In this document: positions 9,035 through 17,940 of the stretch, one piece after another
Numbering within the stretch: position 1 is the first letter of the stretch
Layout of the letters: every line of letters starts with the position of its first letter
Program-made: the position numbers and the translations under genes
Assembly: GCF_009720675.1 (NCBI RefSeq)
Contig: NZ_WNJO01000001.1
Span: 124,001 to 188,000, forward strand
From: Secundilactobacillus folii
Lineage (GTDB): Bacteria > Bacillota > Bacilli > Lactobacillales > Lactobacillaceae
Direction of reading: 5' to 3'
Length of the DNA: 64,000 nt
The notes under the pieces: model-generated
The model's input: the letters and a program-made list of their open reading frames with translations, nothing else
Told to the model about the DNA's origin: nothing
The model's database searches: none

Positions 9035-9114
9035 ATGCTGATGAGCAGCCAGTGTAAGGCGTTGAAGTTGAAAAATTAACCTAAAATGATTTAAAAACCG
9101 CTTATATTAACAGC

Positions 9115-9167
9115 AAGGCGTTACCGGATAAATTTCCCCAACTTTGAAATTTATCTGGTAACGCCTT
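9115..9167. terminator. Long two-way hairpin between convergent ohyA and xerS
   Basis: A 21-bp stem with a single G-U position (arms 9115-9135 and 9147-9167) and an 11-nt loop. The stem starts AAGGCGTTACC. The following sequence is moderately T-rich. It lies between two genes that end facing each other. Confidence 0.65.
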
Positions 9168-9306
9168 ATTTGACAAAATGTGGTTAAATCATCAACTAGC
9201 TAGCTTGAAACTAGGCAGATTCCACTTTGACCATTAGAAATGTTGAATCAAAAGTTGTCATTTGCTCTCAAGAAACTGATAGTTTTGTCATCGGCTGTGA
9301 AACGTA

Positions 9307-10404
9307 TTAAGAAGGTTTCTTTTGATTGTCGTGTAATGCATCTAAAGCCGCTCGCTGTTTAGTATCGACTACGTGCGTATACAACCCAGTTGCACTGGTG
9401 GAACTTTGCCCTAGTTGAGTAGCAACGAGATGTTCATCTTTCGTTTCTAGGTACAATTTTGAAGCAAGGGTGTGTCGCAACTTATGGGGTGTGATCCGAA
9501 CGTGGTTGAAGGCCTGCGAATACTTTGCTACCAAGAGTTCAACCGTTGCAGTAGTGATTCGTCTTGGTTGGGCTGTCCCCTTGGTTAAAAATAGCGCTGG
9601 TGTGTCTTCAGTGGCAAGGTATCGAGCCTGACGAATTTTTAAGTACTCTGCGATATAGGGTAGGACCCATTTGGCAATCGGCACGGAATCCCACTTGCCA
9701 CCTTTGCGTCTAATTTGAACGCTACCGTTTTTTAAATTGAGATGTTTTAGATCCATATTTGTGAGTTCAGAAACTCGAATTCCAGTTCCCAGCATAAGCG
9801 CGTTGATTGCGACGTCACGTTCCCGGTCGCGTTCATAATACCGCTGGTGCCGACTGTCTAAATTTTGACCGTACCGCGTGTTAATGAATGTTAGGTAATT
9901 ACGATCCTGGTCTCCGAGCATGAGCTGATCTTTAATTGCTTTGGTTCGTGTTGCGTATGTCTCACCATCACGGACTAGAGCGATTTTCTGCATAACATTA
10001 CGATAAAAATACGGCTCACCATTAGCACTTTCTGATTCAGACGTTAAGTATTTGAACAGTGCTGATAAAGCATTTAGTGACCGATTAACCGTTCTATGCG
10101 ATAGCGCACCTTTGGGATGTTTCGCTGTTTGCTTGCCACGGTTCAAAAGGGCTGATTTATAAAGTTCAACATCCTGTTTTTTTAAATGCTCTAGTTCAGT
10201 CAGCGATATTTGCCTGACGGAGGCAGCCTGTGAGATTCCCGACGCAATTAGCCAATTAAAAAAACGGTTGAATTCATTCAAATATTGATATAGCGTGGCC
10301 GGAGAAAGTGGCACAGTAGATTTAGCCAAATAATAATCACCAACGTAAGCCGGTAAACTGCGAATGATCTTTTCGTTTTGCGCAACATAGTCTGCCTGAT
10401 TCAA
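9307..10404 (-). CDS. xerS: XerS-like tyrosine recombinase under SOS control
   Basis: TTG start with GGAGAG upstream; 365 residues. The N-terminal SAM-like core-binding domain (about 20-130) has LYQYLNEFNRFFNWL and the segment EPYFYRNVM, as in streptococcal and lactococcal XerS. The catalytic domain (about 180-355) shows Arg in GTGIRVSEL, Lys in RRKGGKWDS, HKLRH and the Tyr nucleophile in GLYTHV. The usual second His (LGH) is Gln (LGQSS). XerS with its difSL site replaces XerC/XerD in streptococci; here both XerC and XerD are also encoded, so this copy probably has another or overlapping task. I found no difSL-like site beside it. Its promoter carries a perfect LexA-type operator. Confidence 0.85.
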   Translation of the reverse strand: MNQADYVAQNEKIIRSLPAYVGDYYLAKSTVPLSPATLYQYLNEFNRFFNWLIASGISQAASVRQISLTELEHLKKQDVELYKSALLNRGKQTAKHPKGALSHRTVNRSLNALSALFKYLTSESESANGEPYFYRNVMQKIALVRDGETYATRTKAIKDQLMLGDQDRNYLTFINTRYGQNLDSRHQRYYERDRERDVAINALMLGTGIRVSELTNMDLKHLNLKNGSVQIRRKGGKWDSVPIAKWVLPYIAEYLKIRQARYLATEDTPALFLTKGTAQPRRITTATVELLVAKYSQAFNHVRITPHKLRHTLASKLYLETKDEHLVATQLGQSSTSATGLYTHVVDTKQRAALDALHDNQKKPS

Positions 10405-10427
10405 GAAGATCTCTCCTTTACTATAGG

Positions 10428-10439
10428 GAACATATGTTC
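10428..10439. promoter_or_regulatory. LexA (SOS) operator in the xerS promoter
   Basis: GAACATATGTTC is a perfect 12-bp palindrome identical to the core of the Bacillus-type SOS box. It begins 2 bases downstream of the xerS -10 box, across the expected transcription start, where bound LexA would block RNA polymerase. Confidence 0.85.
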
Positions 10440-10441
10440 AC

Positions 10442-10470
10442 ATTATACCTAAAATAGTCCAAATTTTCAA
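10442..10470 (-). promoter_or_regulatory. xerS promoter
   Basis: Reading the minus strand, TTGAAA (10465-10470) and TATAAT (10442-10447) are separated by exactly 17 bases. The -35 overlaps the stop codon of the upstream membrane-protein gene. Confidence 0.8.
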
Positions 10471-12437
10471 CGCAGAAATTCGTAAACGAAAGACCAGTAG
10501 CGATGGTTTTGATGGTTAATATACAATGGATGTGGGGCCAACCAGTAGGATCGAGTCTTCGTCAACAGAACTGATTGTGGTCGCTGCAGATCGTTTCTTA
10601 ATTCGATGCGATAACGACCTGTTTTTAGCGGCCGTGTTAGTACCAGCGCACTTTCTGTTCTAAGCAGTGCATAATGCTGTTTTGTCTGTTCATTGACTAA
10701 GTAACCACTTAATTCAGCAGCGGGTGCTAAGGAAACGGAAAAGTGGGTAGCTACATGGTTTAAAGTAACCCTTTGACTCAGTGTATCAAAGGGCTTGACC
10801 CAGGTACGTCTAGCGTCAAATTGAAGGGATAACTGGCTCAATTGGCCGGCAACAAGAACGCCCCTTGTCTGGTAGAGAGCCTGTGGTGAAACAATATAGA
10901 CCAATAGGGTGGCCACGACGCCAAGCCCTGAAACCATTCCAGCTAAGTGCCCACGGGGTATCGGTTGCCGTTCACTAGTCGTTGCTAAACTTGGTACTGC
11001 GCATAAAATGCCCAGCAGAGGAATCATGACTTGGCCGTACCGACTTTCAGTTTCCCATAGCAGGGTATGAAAAGCTAGGTAACCTAAAGCCGTTAGAATT
11101 GTCAATGTCAATCGCGGATCAACTTCTGGTGCTACTGTGCGCGTTCGCCATAGCCGTAAGCAACGTAGCAGCGTTTCAGCATAGAGCAAAATAAAACCGA
11201 TCCGCATGATGATTTGACCAAATACAGCTAATGGGACTTCAACTCGCTGGTAAAGCTTAGGTGCTGAAATAAAGCCACCAGTGTAAGCACGGGACATAAA
11301 CGATACGTTTAACAAGATTCCCGCCTTTTGAAACCAACGTTTGACAATTCCCAGCGGGCCTAACCGTTTCAAACGTGCCGGCAAAGCTTTTTTAAGGTAG
11401 GCTTGCTTGGCTTTTTTACCCTGAATCGAACTTAACGTCAAGACATCGTGAAAATCATACCGGCCGGAGGCACTCGGATTATAACTCATCCAGACCCAGT
11501 GCATGGTCGGAAAGGCATACTCATTGTTATTTTTAAAATGACTGCTGGATTTTAACCCCGCTGAGACTGGACCGGCTAGAATAAAGCCTAAGGTAATTAA
11601 AATTAGGGGTCCTTTAAGGATATTTAACCATTTTCGGTCCACGGTCATTAACCAGATTGAGAGCAGTGCAACAGCCACCAGCAAAACGATTAAGTTAGGT
11701 TTAACCACTTCACCAATCACAATCGATAAGACGAGGACTGTTCCGGCAAGAATCTTTTTAACGCGACCAAAACCGTGCCAACCGACCAAAACGTTAAAAG
11801 TGATGCCAAGACAGATTAGGGTAGGTAAGTCAGAATAAAAAACCTGTAAGTAGTACGTATAAGCAAACGGGCTGAATAAGAAAAACGATCCGGCCAGTAA
11901 AACACCGCCATGCTGGCGACTTAAGCGCCGAACGGATCGCAAAATAGCAACGATAAAACCATCTAGCATGATGAATGACAGCACGTGGATACTGGCTGAA
12001 GTACTCATATGGAGCAAGTTCGTCAATCTTAACCAATAGCTGAGCAAAACGGTCAGGGAGACGTTGTTAGGAAAACGCCAGAAATAAACCGATTCACCCC
12101 AGTTGAAATCGCCGTGACTCAGCTGTTCCGCTTGAACCAAGACCCGAAATGGATCATGGTAAACGGTTGCCGGCGTAAATCTAAGGACCCAGATTTGGAC
12201 GATCATCATCAATCCAATAATTGTTATCAAGATCTGAGTAACTTGGTGTTCAGACAGGCGACCCGCCCATTTCAGGTAGATCGGTTTCGCATACCACGCA
12301 GCGATCACCCCCAGTAAAACTAAACTGGTAACCTTTAAATTCAAGGGAATAACAACGTTGGAAACGATCCCAATCAGCATGGCAAATGCTAGTAATAACC
12401 CCAAGGTTGCAGTAACGTTGATTTTTCTGCTCCGCAT
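10467..12437 (-). CDS. Large polytopic membrane protein, GT-C-like glycosyltransferase
   Basis: 656 residues with about 12 hydrophobic segments, beginning at residues 8-50, then 85-105, 125-190, 195-290 and 385-510. A soluble, beta-rich tail covers about 540-656. The early extracytoplasmic loop contains VYHDPFRVL, consistent with the acidic residue of GT-C (GT39/GT83-like) transferases that use polyprenyl-phosphate sugars. A TMHWVWMSYNP motif follows near 310. The next gene upstream is a PAP2 phosphatase that could recycle lipid phosphates, which supports a cell-envelope role. Substrate and product cannot be inferred. ATG follows GGAGG. Membrane topology is my estimate from hydrophobicity by eye. 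Confidence 0.7.
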   Translation of the reverse strand: MRSRKINVTATLGLLLAFAMLIGIVSNVVIPLNLKVTSLVLLGVIAAWYAKPIYLKWAGRLSEHQVTQILITIIGLMMIVQIWVLRFTPATVYHDPFRVLVQAEQLSHGDFNWGESVYFWRFPNNVSLTVLLSYWLRLTNLLHMSTSASIHVLSFIMLDGFIVAILRSVRRLSRQHGGVLLAGSFFLFSPFAYTYYLQVFYSDLPTLICLGITFNVLVGWHGFGRVKKILAGTVLVLSIVIGEVVKPNLIVLLVAVALLSIWLMTVDRKWLNILKGPLILITLGFILAGPVSAGLKSSSHFKNNNEYAFPTMHWVWMSYNPSASGRYDFHDVLTLSSIQGKKAKQAYLKKALPARLKRLGPLGIVKRWFQKAGILLNVSFMSRAYTGGFISAPKLYQRVEVPLAVFGQIIMRIGFILLYAETLLRCLRLWRTRTVAPEVDPRLTLTILTALGYLAFHTLLWETESRYGQVMIPLLGILCAVPSLATTSERQPIPRGHLAGMVSGLGVVATLLVYIVSPQALYQTRGVLVAGQLSQLSLQFDARRTWVKPFDTLSQRVTLNHVATHFSVSLAPAAELSGYLVNEQTKQHYALLRTESALVLTRPLKTGRYRIELRNDLQRPQSVLLTKTRSYWLAPHPLYINHQNHRYWSFVYEFLR

Positions 12438-12460
12438 CCGTTTTGCTCCTCCAAAGTAAT

Positions 12461-13105
12461 TTATTGTGTCTTGACAGGGTAAACATGTTTGCTCGATACT
12501 CTAATTACTGCCCACCAAGCAAGTGCTAAAAGAAGACCGCCTAAAACGTCACTTGGGTAATGAACGAAAAGGTAGATTCGATCAAATCCCATTAATAATA
12601 GCCAAACAATCGCAAGTGACGAAATTATTAGTCGAGGGAATCTGCCTTCAATTAGTGGCACTACCAACAAGCAAATAATCAAGACCATGACGGCAGTGCT
12701 ACTGGTGTGCCCGCTTGGAAAACTAAAACCACCTTGAGCGACTAATTTATCCAGTGGACGTGGACGCTGAACTACCTCTTTAAAAAATGAAGTTAAAGTA
12801 TCAATACCAACTTGAGCAGTTAACGCCCAACTCGCTAAAAAATGATATTTGTGATGCCAAAACCAGCCGGTAATTACGAAACAAATCAGCATGTTAACTG
12901 TCGGTGTGCCAAACAGCGCTAATAAAGTAAAAAAATGGGTTAATTGCGGCGTTCGAATTACATGGGCAAACTGCTGGAAAACCGCGTCAAAATGGCTGAC
13001 CCAAATGAACTGTTGGTTCACACTGAAGGCGATGATTAAAAAACAAATCGCTGAGATACTCCCTAAATACCACCAATACTTAACATGATTGTCTTGATTG
13101 CTCAT
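12461..13105 (-). CDS. PAP2-family membrane phosphatase
   Basis: About 214 residues from ATG 13105 (an ATG at 13114 is the alternative; neither has a strong ribosome site). It has the three PAP2 signature blocks: KEVVQRPRP, FPSGHTSS, and DRIYLFVHYPSDVLGG, embedded among six hydrophobic segments. Such enzymes dephosphorylate undecaprenyl pyrophosphate, phosphatidic acid or related lipids on the outer face of the membrane. It stands 23 bases upstream of the GT-C-like gene on the same strand, so the two probably form an operon. The exact substrate is unknown. Confidence 0.88.
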   Translation of the reverse strand: MSNQDNHVKYWWYLGSISAICFLIIAFSVNQQFIWVSHFDAVFQQFAHVIRTPQLTHFFTLLALFGTPTVNMLICFVITGWFWHHKYHFLASWALTAQVGIDTLTSFFKEVVQRPRPLDKLVAQGGFSFPSGHTSSTAVMVLIICLLVVPLIEGRFPRLIISSLAIVWLLLMGFDRIYLFVHYPSDVLGGLLLALAWWAVIRVSSKHVYPVKTQ

Positions 13106-13431
13106 TCTACCCATCCCTATTCGCCCTATTCGAAATATTCAGTTTGAATCATTCACTCAACAATTTGATTATATCGGTTTTGGCTCACAATAAATTTAAT
13201 ATTAACTTAAAATTGGCTTGTTTTTAACTGTCTAGCCCATTTTTTCATAGTATTTTCATTAAATTCTTAATAAGAAATATCAACAATGAATTTCATTTTT
13301 AAGTAGAATCGGTTATAATACGAATATTAGATGGGACACTTCTAAAAATAGTTCTATTTTAAGAAATATATTATGTATCTGTTTCTGTTTACAATGGAAT
13401 TGTTCTAAAAATCCGAAAGGGTGAAATTTGA
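13106..13431. promoter_or_regulatory. Divergent intergenic region between the PAP2 gene and folD
   Basis: AT-rich, no open frame of note. It holds a TATAAT on the minus strand at 13168-13173 (toward PAP2) and a TATAAT on the plus strand at 13314-13319 (toward folD, which would give a leader of about 105 bases). Neither has a clear -35. No other element was recognised. Confidence 0.5.
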
Positions 13432-14301
13432 ATGATCATCAACGGTAAGAAAATCTCCAATGAATTAGACGCTAGTATGAAAAAAGAAGTTTTATCTTTG
13501 AAGGCCAAGGGAATCGAACCGAAACTGGTAGTGATTCTCGTGGGTGATGATCCTGCGAGTCAAATCTACGTTCGAAATAAGCATCGCAAAGCTATCAAAC
13601 TCGGCATTAAGTCAATCGTTGATCGACGTTCGAAAACCTTTTCACAAAATGAATTACTTGATTTGATCGACACTTACAATCGTGATGAGAGCGTTCACGG
13701 CATTCTGGTTCAGTTGCCGCTGCCTAAACAAATCGATGAAACGGCGATTATTCGTGCGATTGCAGCCGCCAAAGACGTTGATGGCTTTAGGCCTGAAAAC
13801 GTGGGTAAGCTATTCGCTAATAGCAAGGAACACTACCCCGTTTCATGTACACCAAAGGGTATCATGACCATGCTTGATTATTATCATATCGATCCAAAGG
13901 GGCAGCATGCCGTCATCGTCGGAGACTCAAACATCGTTGGCAGGCCAATGGGCGCTCTGTTGCTCAACGCTGGCGCAACCGTCACCTATACGCATATCCT
14001 AACCAAAAATTTGTCTGAATTTACCAGAACAGCAGATATTCTCGTCGTTGCTACTGGCGTCGCCCATTTAATCAAGGGTAGTGATGTTAAACCAGGGGCA
14101 ACCGTGATCGATGTTGGGATGGATCGTGATGAAAATGGTAAGTTAGTCGGTGACGTCGATTTTGAAGCTGCGCAACACGTTGCTGGGGCAATCACGCCGG
14201 TACCCGGTGGTGTAGGCCCAATGACGATTACAACACTTATGCAGCAGACACTAGAATTAACTAAAGCAGCTAATCGACGTCAGTTACAAACTGTCCGTTG
14301 A
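13432..14301 (+). CDS. folD: Methylenetetrahydrofolate dehydrogenase / methenyltetrahydrofolate cyclohydrolase
   Basis: 289 residues. Visible family motifs are the substrate-site Lys-containing stretch VRNKHRKA near residue 45, HGILVQLPLPKQ near 90, the NADP-binding stretch VIVGDSNIVGRPMG near 165, and the C-terminal TPVPGGVGPMT. FolD interconverts 5,10-methylene- and 10-formyl-tetrahydrofolate, feeding purine and thymidylate synthesis. ATG is preceded by GAAAGGGTG. It stands alone with its own terminator, away from folA-thyA at 43.7-45.1 kb. Confidence 0.96.
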   Translation: MIINGKKISNELDASMKKEVLSLKAKGIEPKLVVILVGDDPASQIYVRNKHRKAIKLGIKSIVDRRSKTFSQNELLDLIDTYNRDESVHGILVQLPLPKQIDETAIIRAIAAAKDVDGFRPENVGKLFANSKEHYPVSCTPKGIMTMLDYYHIDPKGQHAVIVGDSNIVGRPMGALLLNAGATVTYTHILTKNLSEFTRTADILVVATGVAHLIKGSDVKPGATVIDVGMDRDENGKLVGDVDFEAAQHVAGAITPVPGGVGPMTITTLMQQTLELTKAANRRQLQTVR

Positions 14302-14344
14302 TATTTGAAATATTAAAAATCGTCTGTTATCCAGCTTACTCATT

Positions 14345-14370
14345 AAAAAGCCGTAACTAGACGGTTTTTT
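14345..14370 (+). terminator. folD terminator
   Basis: AAAAAGCCGT pairs with ACGGTTTTTT around a 6-nt loop, ending in a T run. Confidence 0.8.
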
Positions 14371-14486
14371 ATTTTCGAAAAAGCGGTCTATCTCCCCGAA
14401 CTTATTTAATTGAAAATGCATTTTTAGCTTTCACAAACCGTTAATTTGCGGTAACGTAAAAGCATGCTAAAAGTTGGGGGATTATT

Positions 14487-15941
14487 ATGAGTTGGACGTT
14501 ATTAAATTGGTTTATTATTATCATCTTCAGTATCAACACCATTGCAGCTATTATCACTGTTTTTCGTGAAAGACGGGATATTGCAGCTACCTGGGCGTGG
14601 CTGTTGGTGTTAAATCTATTACCAATTTTAGGCTTTTTAATTTATGCTTTTTTTGGTCGAAAATTAACCCATCGACAATTAAATCAGGTGCAGCGACAAC
14701 CTGATCCTGAATTAACGGGTGCCTTAAAGCGCCAACAGGCGGCTTTACCACCATTCTCCGCTGATGATACCCATCAAGAATCATCCGTGAAGAATATGAT
14801 CGCGTTGTTCCAAAATATCGACCATTCATTCGTAACCTCCAATAACCAAACAAAATTGTTCATCGATGGCAGTCAGTTGTTTAAAGATATGCAGCAAGAA
14901 ATATTAAATGCACAACACGTCGTCTATATTGAATTTTATACATTTTATAATGATCAGCTTGGTCGCGAAATACTAAGTACCTTGGTCGAAAAAGCTCAGG
15001 AGGGCATTGAAGTTCGAGTCCTATATGATTCTTGGGGTTCGATGGGGACACATCGAGACTTCTTTGAGCCACTTCGTGAAGCTGGTGGGTTTGCCGAACC
15101 ATTTTTGGGCATTCATTCTAACTGGCGTGATTTTCGTTTGAACTTTAGAAATCACCGGAAAGTTGTTGCTATCGATGGCTGGACTGGCTATATTGGCGGT
15201 TTTAACATTGGCGACCAGTACGTTGGCCGTAGTAAAAAATTCGGTAATTGGCGTGATACCCACATTAAAGTTGTTGGTGATGGTTCCCTAGCACTTCAGC
15301 AACGATTCATTCAAGACTGGAACGCTACCGTTTCTGAAACTGAGTTAGATATTAACCAAAGTCACTTTCCAAAGAAGAATGATCGGCTAGGCGATACCAT
15401 GATTCAAATTGTTGATAGCGGTCCTGATTCAGACCTTCAGCAAATTGAAATGGGCTATTTAAGAATGATCAACAGTGCTCGTAAACGACTGTATATTCAG
15501 ACACCATACCTGATTCCAGATGATAGTGTGTTAACAGCACTTAGAAGCGCTATCTTGGCAGGTGTTGATGTTCGGATTATGGTCCCGCACATGCCGGATC
15601 ATCCATTTGTATACCGAGCTACTCAGTATTACGCACGTATTTTAGCCGAAGATGGCGCTAAAATTTACTTTTATGAAAAGGGCTTTCTGCACTCCAAAGT
15701 GGTGACCATAGATGATGGCATTTCTTCAGTCGGGTCAGCTAATTTAGATTTTCGGAGTTTTAAACTCAACTTTGAGGCGAACTCGTTCATCTACGATTTC
15801 AAAGTTGCTAAGGAACTTCGAACCATTTTTGAAGAGGATATGAAGCACAGCAGGCTGATCACGATTAAAGATTTTCACAAAATGTCGCTTTGGCTTCGCT
15901 TTAAACAAGGTTTCTCACGCTTACTATCACCCATTTTGTAA
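14487..15941 (+). CDS. cls: Cardiolipin synthase
   Basis: 484 residues. Two N-terminal membrane helices (about 5-25 and 35-52) precede two phospholipase-D catalytic motifs: HRKVVAIDGWTGYIGG near 225 and HSKVVTIDDGISSVGS near 405, each with the H-x-K-x4-D signature. The enzyme condenses two phosphatidylglycerol molecules to cardiolipin and glycerol at the membrane. GGGGGATT lies before the ATG. The length matches the Firmicutes Cls family, and both active-site halves are complete. Confidence 0.95.
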   Translation: MSWTLLNWFIIIIFSINTIAAIITVFRERRDIAATWAWLLVLNLLPILGFLIYAFFGRKLTHRQLNQVQRQPDPELTGALKRQQAALPPFSADDTHQESSVKNMIALFQNIDHSFVTSNNQTKLFIDGSQLFKDMQQEILNAQHVVYIEFYTFYNDQLGREILSTLVEKAQEGIEVRVLYDSWGSMGTHRDFFEPLREAGGFAEPFLGIHSNWRDFRLNFRNHRKVVAIDGWTGYIGGFNIGDQYVGRSKKFGNWRDTHIKVVGDGSLALQQRFIQDWNATVSETELDINQSHFPKKNDRLGDTMIQIVDSGPDSDLQQIEMGYLRMINSARKRLYIQTPYLIPDDSVLTALRSAILAGVDVRIMVPHMPDHPFVYRATQYYARILAEDGAKIYFYEKGFLHSKVVTIDDGISSVGSANLDFRSFKLNFEANSFIYDFKVAKELRTIFEEDMKHSRLITIKDFHKMSLWLRFKQGFSRLLSPIL

Positions 15942-15958
15942 TTTTATTAAGAAAGCCT

Positions 15959-15990
15959 TAAGTCGACTGAATATCGGTCGACTTATTTGT
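15959..15990 (+). terminator. cls terminator
   Basis: A 9-bp stem TAAGTCGAC with GTCGACTTA, 9-nt loop, followed by TTTGTTTT. Confidence 0.75.
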
Positions 15991-16107
15991 TTTGGACTAG
16001 TCCAAATGGCATAATGTCATCTGTTAAGTTATTGCTAGCTTAACTGCCGCTAGCCACTGATCGTTTCAATCGATCATGACCAAGACAATTAAGGAGAAAT
16101 TCATCTT

Positions 16108-16704
16108 ATGAACGACGAAATGTCATTTTTTTTGAGCCGCGACCCTGAATTCACACGAATCGTTGAACTCGCTCAAGATTTCTACCAAAAGCATCGGAGT
16201 CCCAAACGGGTTTTTAAGATTCACCAACTTGCTATTTCAGAATTGAGGGAGCTCGCGCAAAAGGCTGCAGTATCAGTTGAAGTGGCTAAATCATTATTGT
16301 ATGCCATTGATACCAAATCTGTTGCTAAACCACAGATGTTTGGCCATTTTCAGTGTTCAGGCCATTTAAAAAATGATATTTCACCACAAGCGATAATTGA
16401 GCTTGGAACTGCCGAGGAGGCAATTGAAGAGGGTGAACTGCCGGCAAAAATTCGCCACGCGTTAGATAATGTTGAACTCGCTGTCTTCTATGCTTTTTGC
16501 AAATTAGAAGATCAGTCAGGCGTTCAATTTGACCGCATTATTTTAGATAATGAACAGGAGCAAAATCACGCAGTAGTGGAGATAGGAGCAGGTCATTATA
16601 AATGTTTCGTGGAACGGATGAGCGAAATGCATCGAATCAATTTAGAACAGCGTCTCCTAACGGCGGTATCTGCCGGCAGATTTTGGCAGCAAGTCTACAG
16701 TTAA
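16108..16704 (+). CDS. Protein of unknown function
   Basis: 198 residues, ATG with AAGGAG 11 bases upstream. I do not recognise the family. It has no membrane helix or signal peptide. The N-terminal half is helical and charged (RDPEFTRIVEL, ISELRELAQKAA), the centre has an acidic stretch TAEEAIEEGELPAKI, and it contains three Cys (about residues 89, 131 and 171). It is flanked by terminators on both sides (15959 and the hairpin at 16780), so it is probably a single-gene unit. The base composition is like its neighbours, and the complete frame with a good ribosome site supports it as a real gene. Confidence 0.75.
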   Translation: MNDEMSFFLSRDPEFTRIVELAQDFYQKHRSPKRVFKIHQLAISELRELAQKAAVSVEVAKSLLYAIDTKSVAKPQMFGHFQCSGHLKNDISPQAIIELGTAEEAIEEGELPAKIRHALDNVELAVFYAFCKLEDQSGVQFDRIILDNEQEQNHAVVEIGAGHYKCFVERMSEMHRINLEQRLLTAVSAGRFWQQVYS

Positions 16705-16779
16705 AATTACTGGGAATAAATTTACTAGGAAAATGTTAATGTGGGTTGGAAATATGTGTCAAATATAGGCTTTGGCCTT

Positions 16780-16826
16780 GTAAATAGCGTTGTAGATTCC
16801 TGGCTGGAATCTACAACGCTATTTAC
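16780..16826. repeat. Perfect 21-bp inverted repeat with 5-nt loop
   Basis: Arms 16780-16800 and 16806-16826 are exactly complementary; the loop is TGGCT. Unlike a normal terminator it is not followed by a T run on either strand. It lies between the unknown gene and the aldo/keto reductase. It could be a transcription barrier, an RNA processing or stability element, or a protein-binding cruciform. Confidence 0.85.
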
Positions 16827-16950
16827 TTAGAGTCTGGCATCTAAGCGAGTTTTGTCCGATTCTTTGTTTTAAACCAGCACAAAATGTTTGACTTAGAGTT
16901 AACTACAAGGTTTATGATGAATCCTATTCTAATAAGAAAAGGTGAAAAGA

Positions 16951-17795
16951 ATGCAGAAAACATTTAAATTTGATGAACAATTGACGGTTAATCGCTTAGG
17001 TTACGGGACCATGCAATTGCCAGGTAAAGGTGTCTGGGGTCCATCAACTGATGTTGATAATGCTGTTAAGGTCATTACAACTGCAATTGATGCCGGTGTC
17101 AATTTTATAGATACTGCAGACGCGTATGGTCCGTTATTTGCTAACCAGTATCTCGGGTCAGCACTTAAACAGCGCCCGGACAGTCACGTCATGGTCGCAA
17201 CTAAAGTTGGCTTTACTCGACAGGGGCCAAACATTTGGACTGAGTTAGGCAACCCAGCTTATCTCCGTCAGCAAGTTGAATTAAACTTGTTTACATTAGG
17301 TCTAGATCACCTAGATTTATTGCAGTTGCATCGAATCGACTCTAACTATACGATTCAAGAGCAAGTCGGGGAATTAGCTAAGATGCAAAAAGAGGGAAAG
17401 ATCAAGCATATTGGTTTGAGCCAGGTTAGTGTTGATCAGCTCAAAGAAGCCCAAAAGGTGGCACCAATTGTTTCTGTTCAAAACCGGTATAATTTAATTG
17501 ACCGCGCTGATGAAGATGTTTTAAATTATGCAGACGCAAATCACATTGCTTTCATTCCGTGGTTCCCACTAGCAACTGGTCAGTTAACCGAGGGTGATAC
17601 ACTGACAACTATTGCACAAAAATACAATGCATCTCCAGCCCCCAAATTGCACTGGCTTGGTTGCTGAAGCGTTCAGATGTGATTCTGCCAATTCCAGGAA
17701 CGTCAAACGCAGATCACGTCCTTCAAAATATTAAGGCGCAAGATATTGAATTAAGCGATGAAGACTTTGAAACTCTGAATCGGCTTAATAAATAA
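16951..17795 (+). pseudogene. Aldo/keto reductase with a frameshift in a C run
   Basis: From ATG 16951 (AAGGTG upstream) the frame encodes a normal aldo/keto reductase with the tetrad residues visible: Asp and Tyr in DTADAYG, Lys in VATKVG, His in LLQLHRID. At a run of five C (17639-17643) the frame breaks and stops at 17667. The remaining C-terminus, beginning QIALAWLLKRSD and including ILPIPGTSNADH and ending at 17795, continues in another frame. Three or six C residues would restore the expected A-Q-I-A-L-A-W junction. This is either a real frameshift mutation, a phase-variable tract or a sequencing error. The family resembles YdbC-type oxidoreductases; substrate unknown. Confidence 0.85.
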
Positions 17796-17940
17796 CCACC
17801 GAATCAATTAAGATAATCCATGGGATTGCAATCGTTTAGTAAATCATTCTAGACGGTTGTATTTTTTAGCGCACAAATTTGATTAGCTCAACATAACAGC
17901 CTTTGTTATACTGGTTTCAGAAAGAAATGGAGGAATTCTT

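Noticed and set aside
9307-10404. XerS-like gene as a prophage or island integrase
   Set aside because: No phage genes, excisionase, tRNA or attachment-site repeats nearby; sequence is closer to XerS than to phage integrases.
16780-16826. Inverted repeat as an insertion-sequence end or MITE
   Set aside because: No transposase, no target-site duplication seen, and only one copy recognised in this window; left as a repeat of unknown role.
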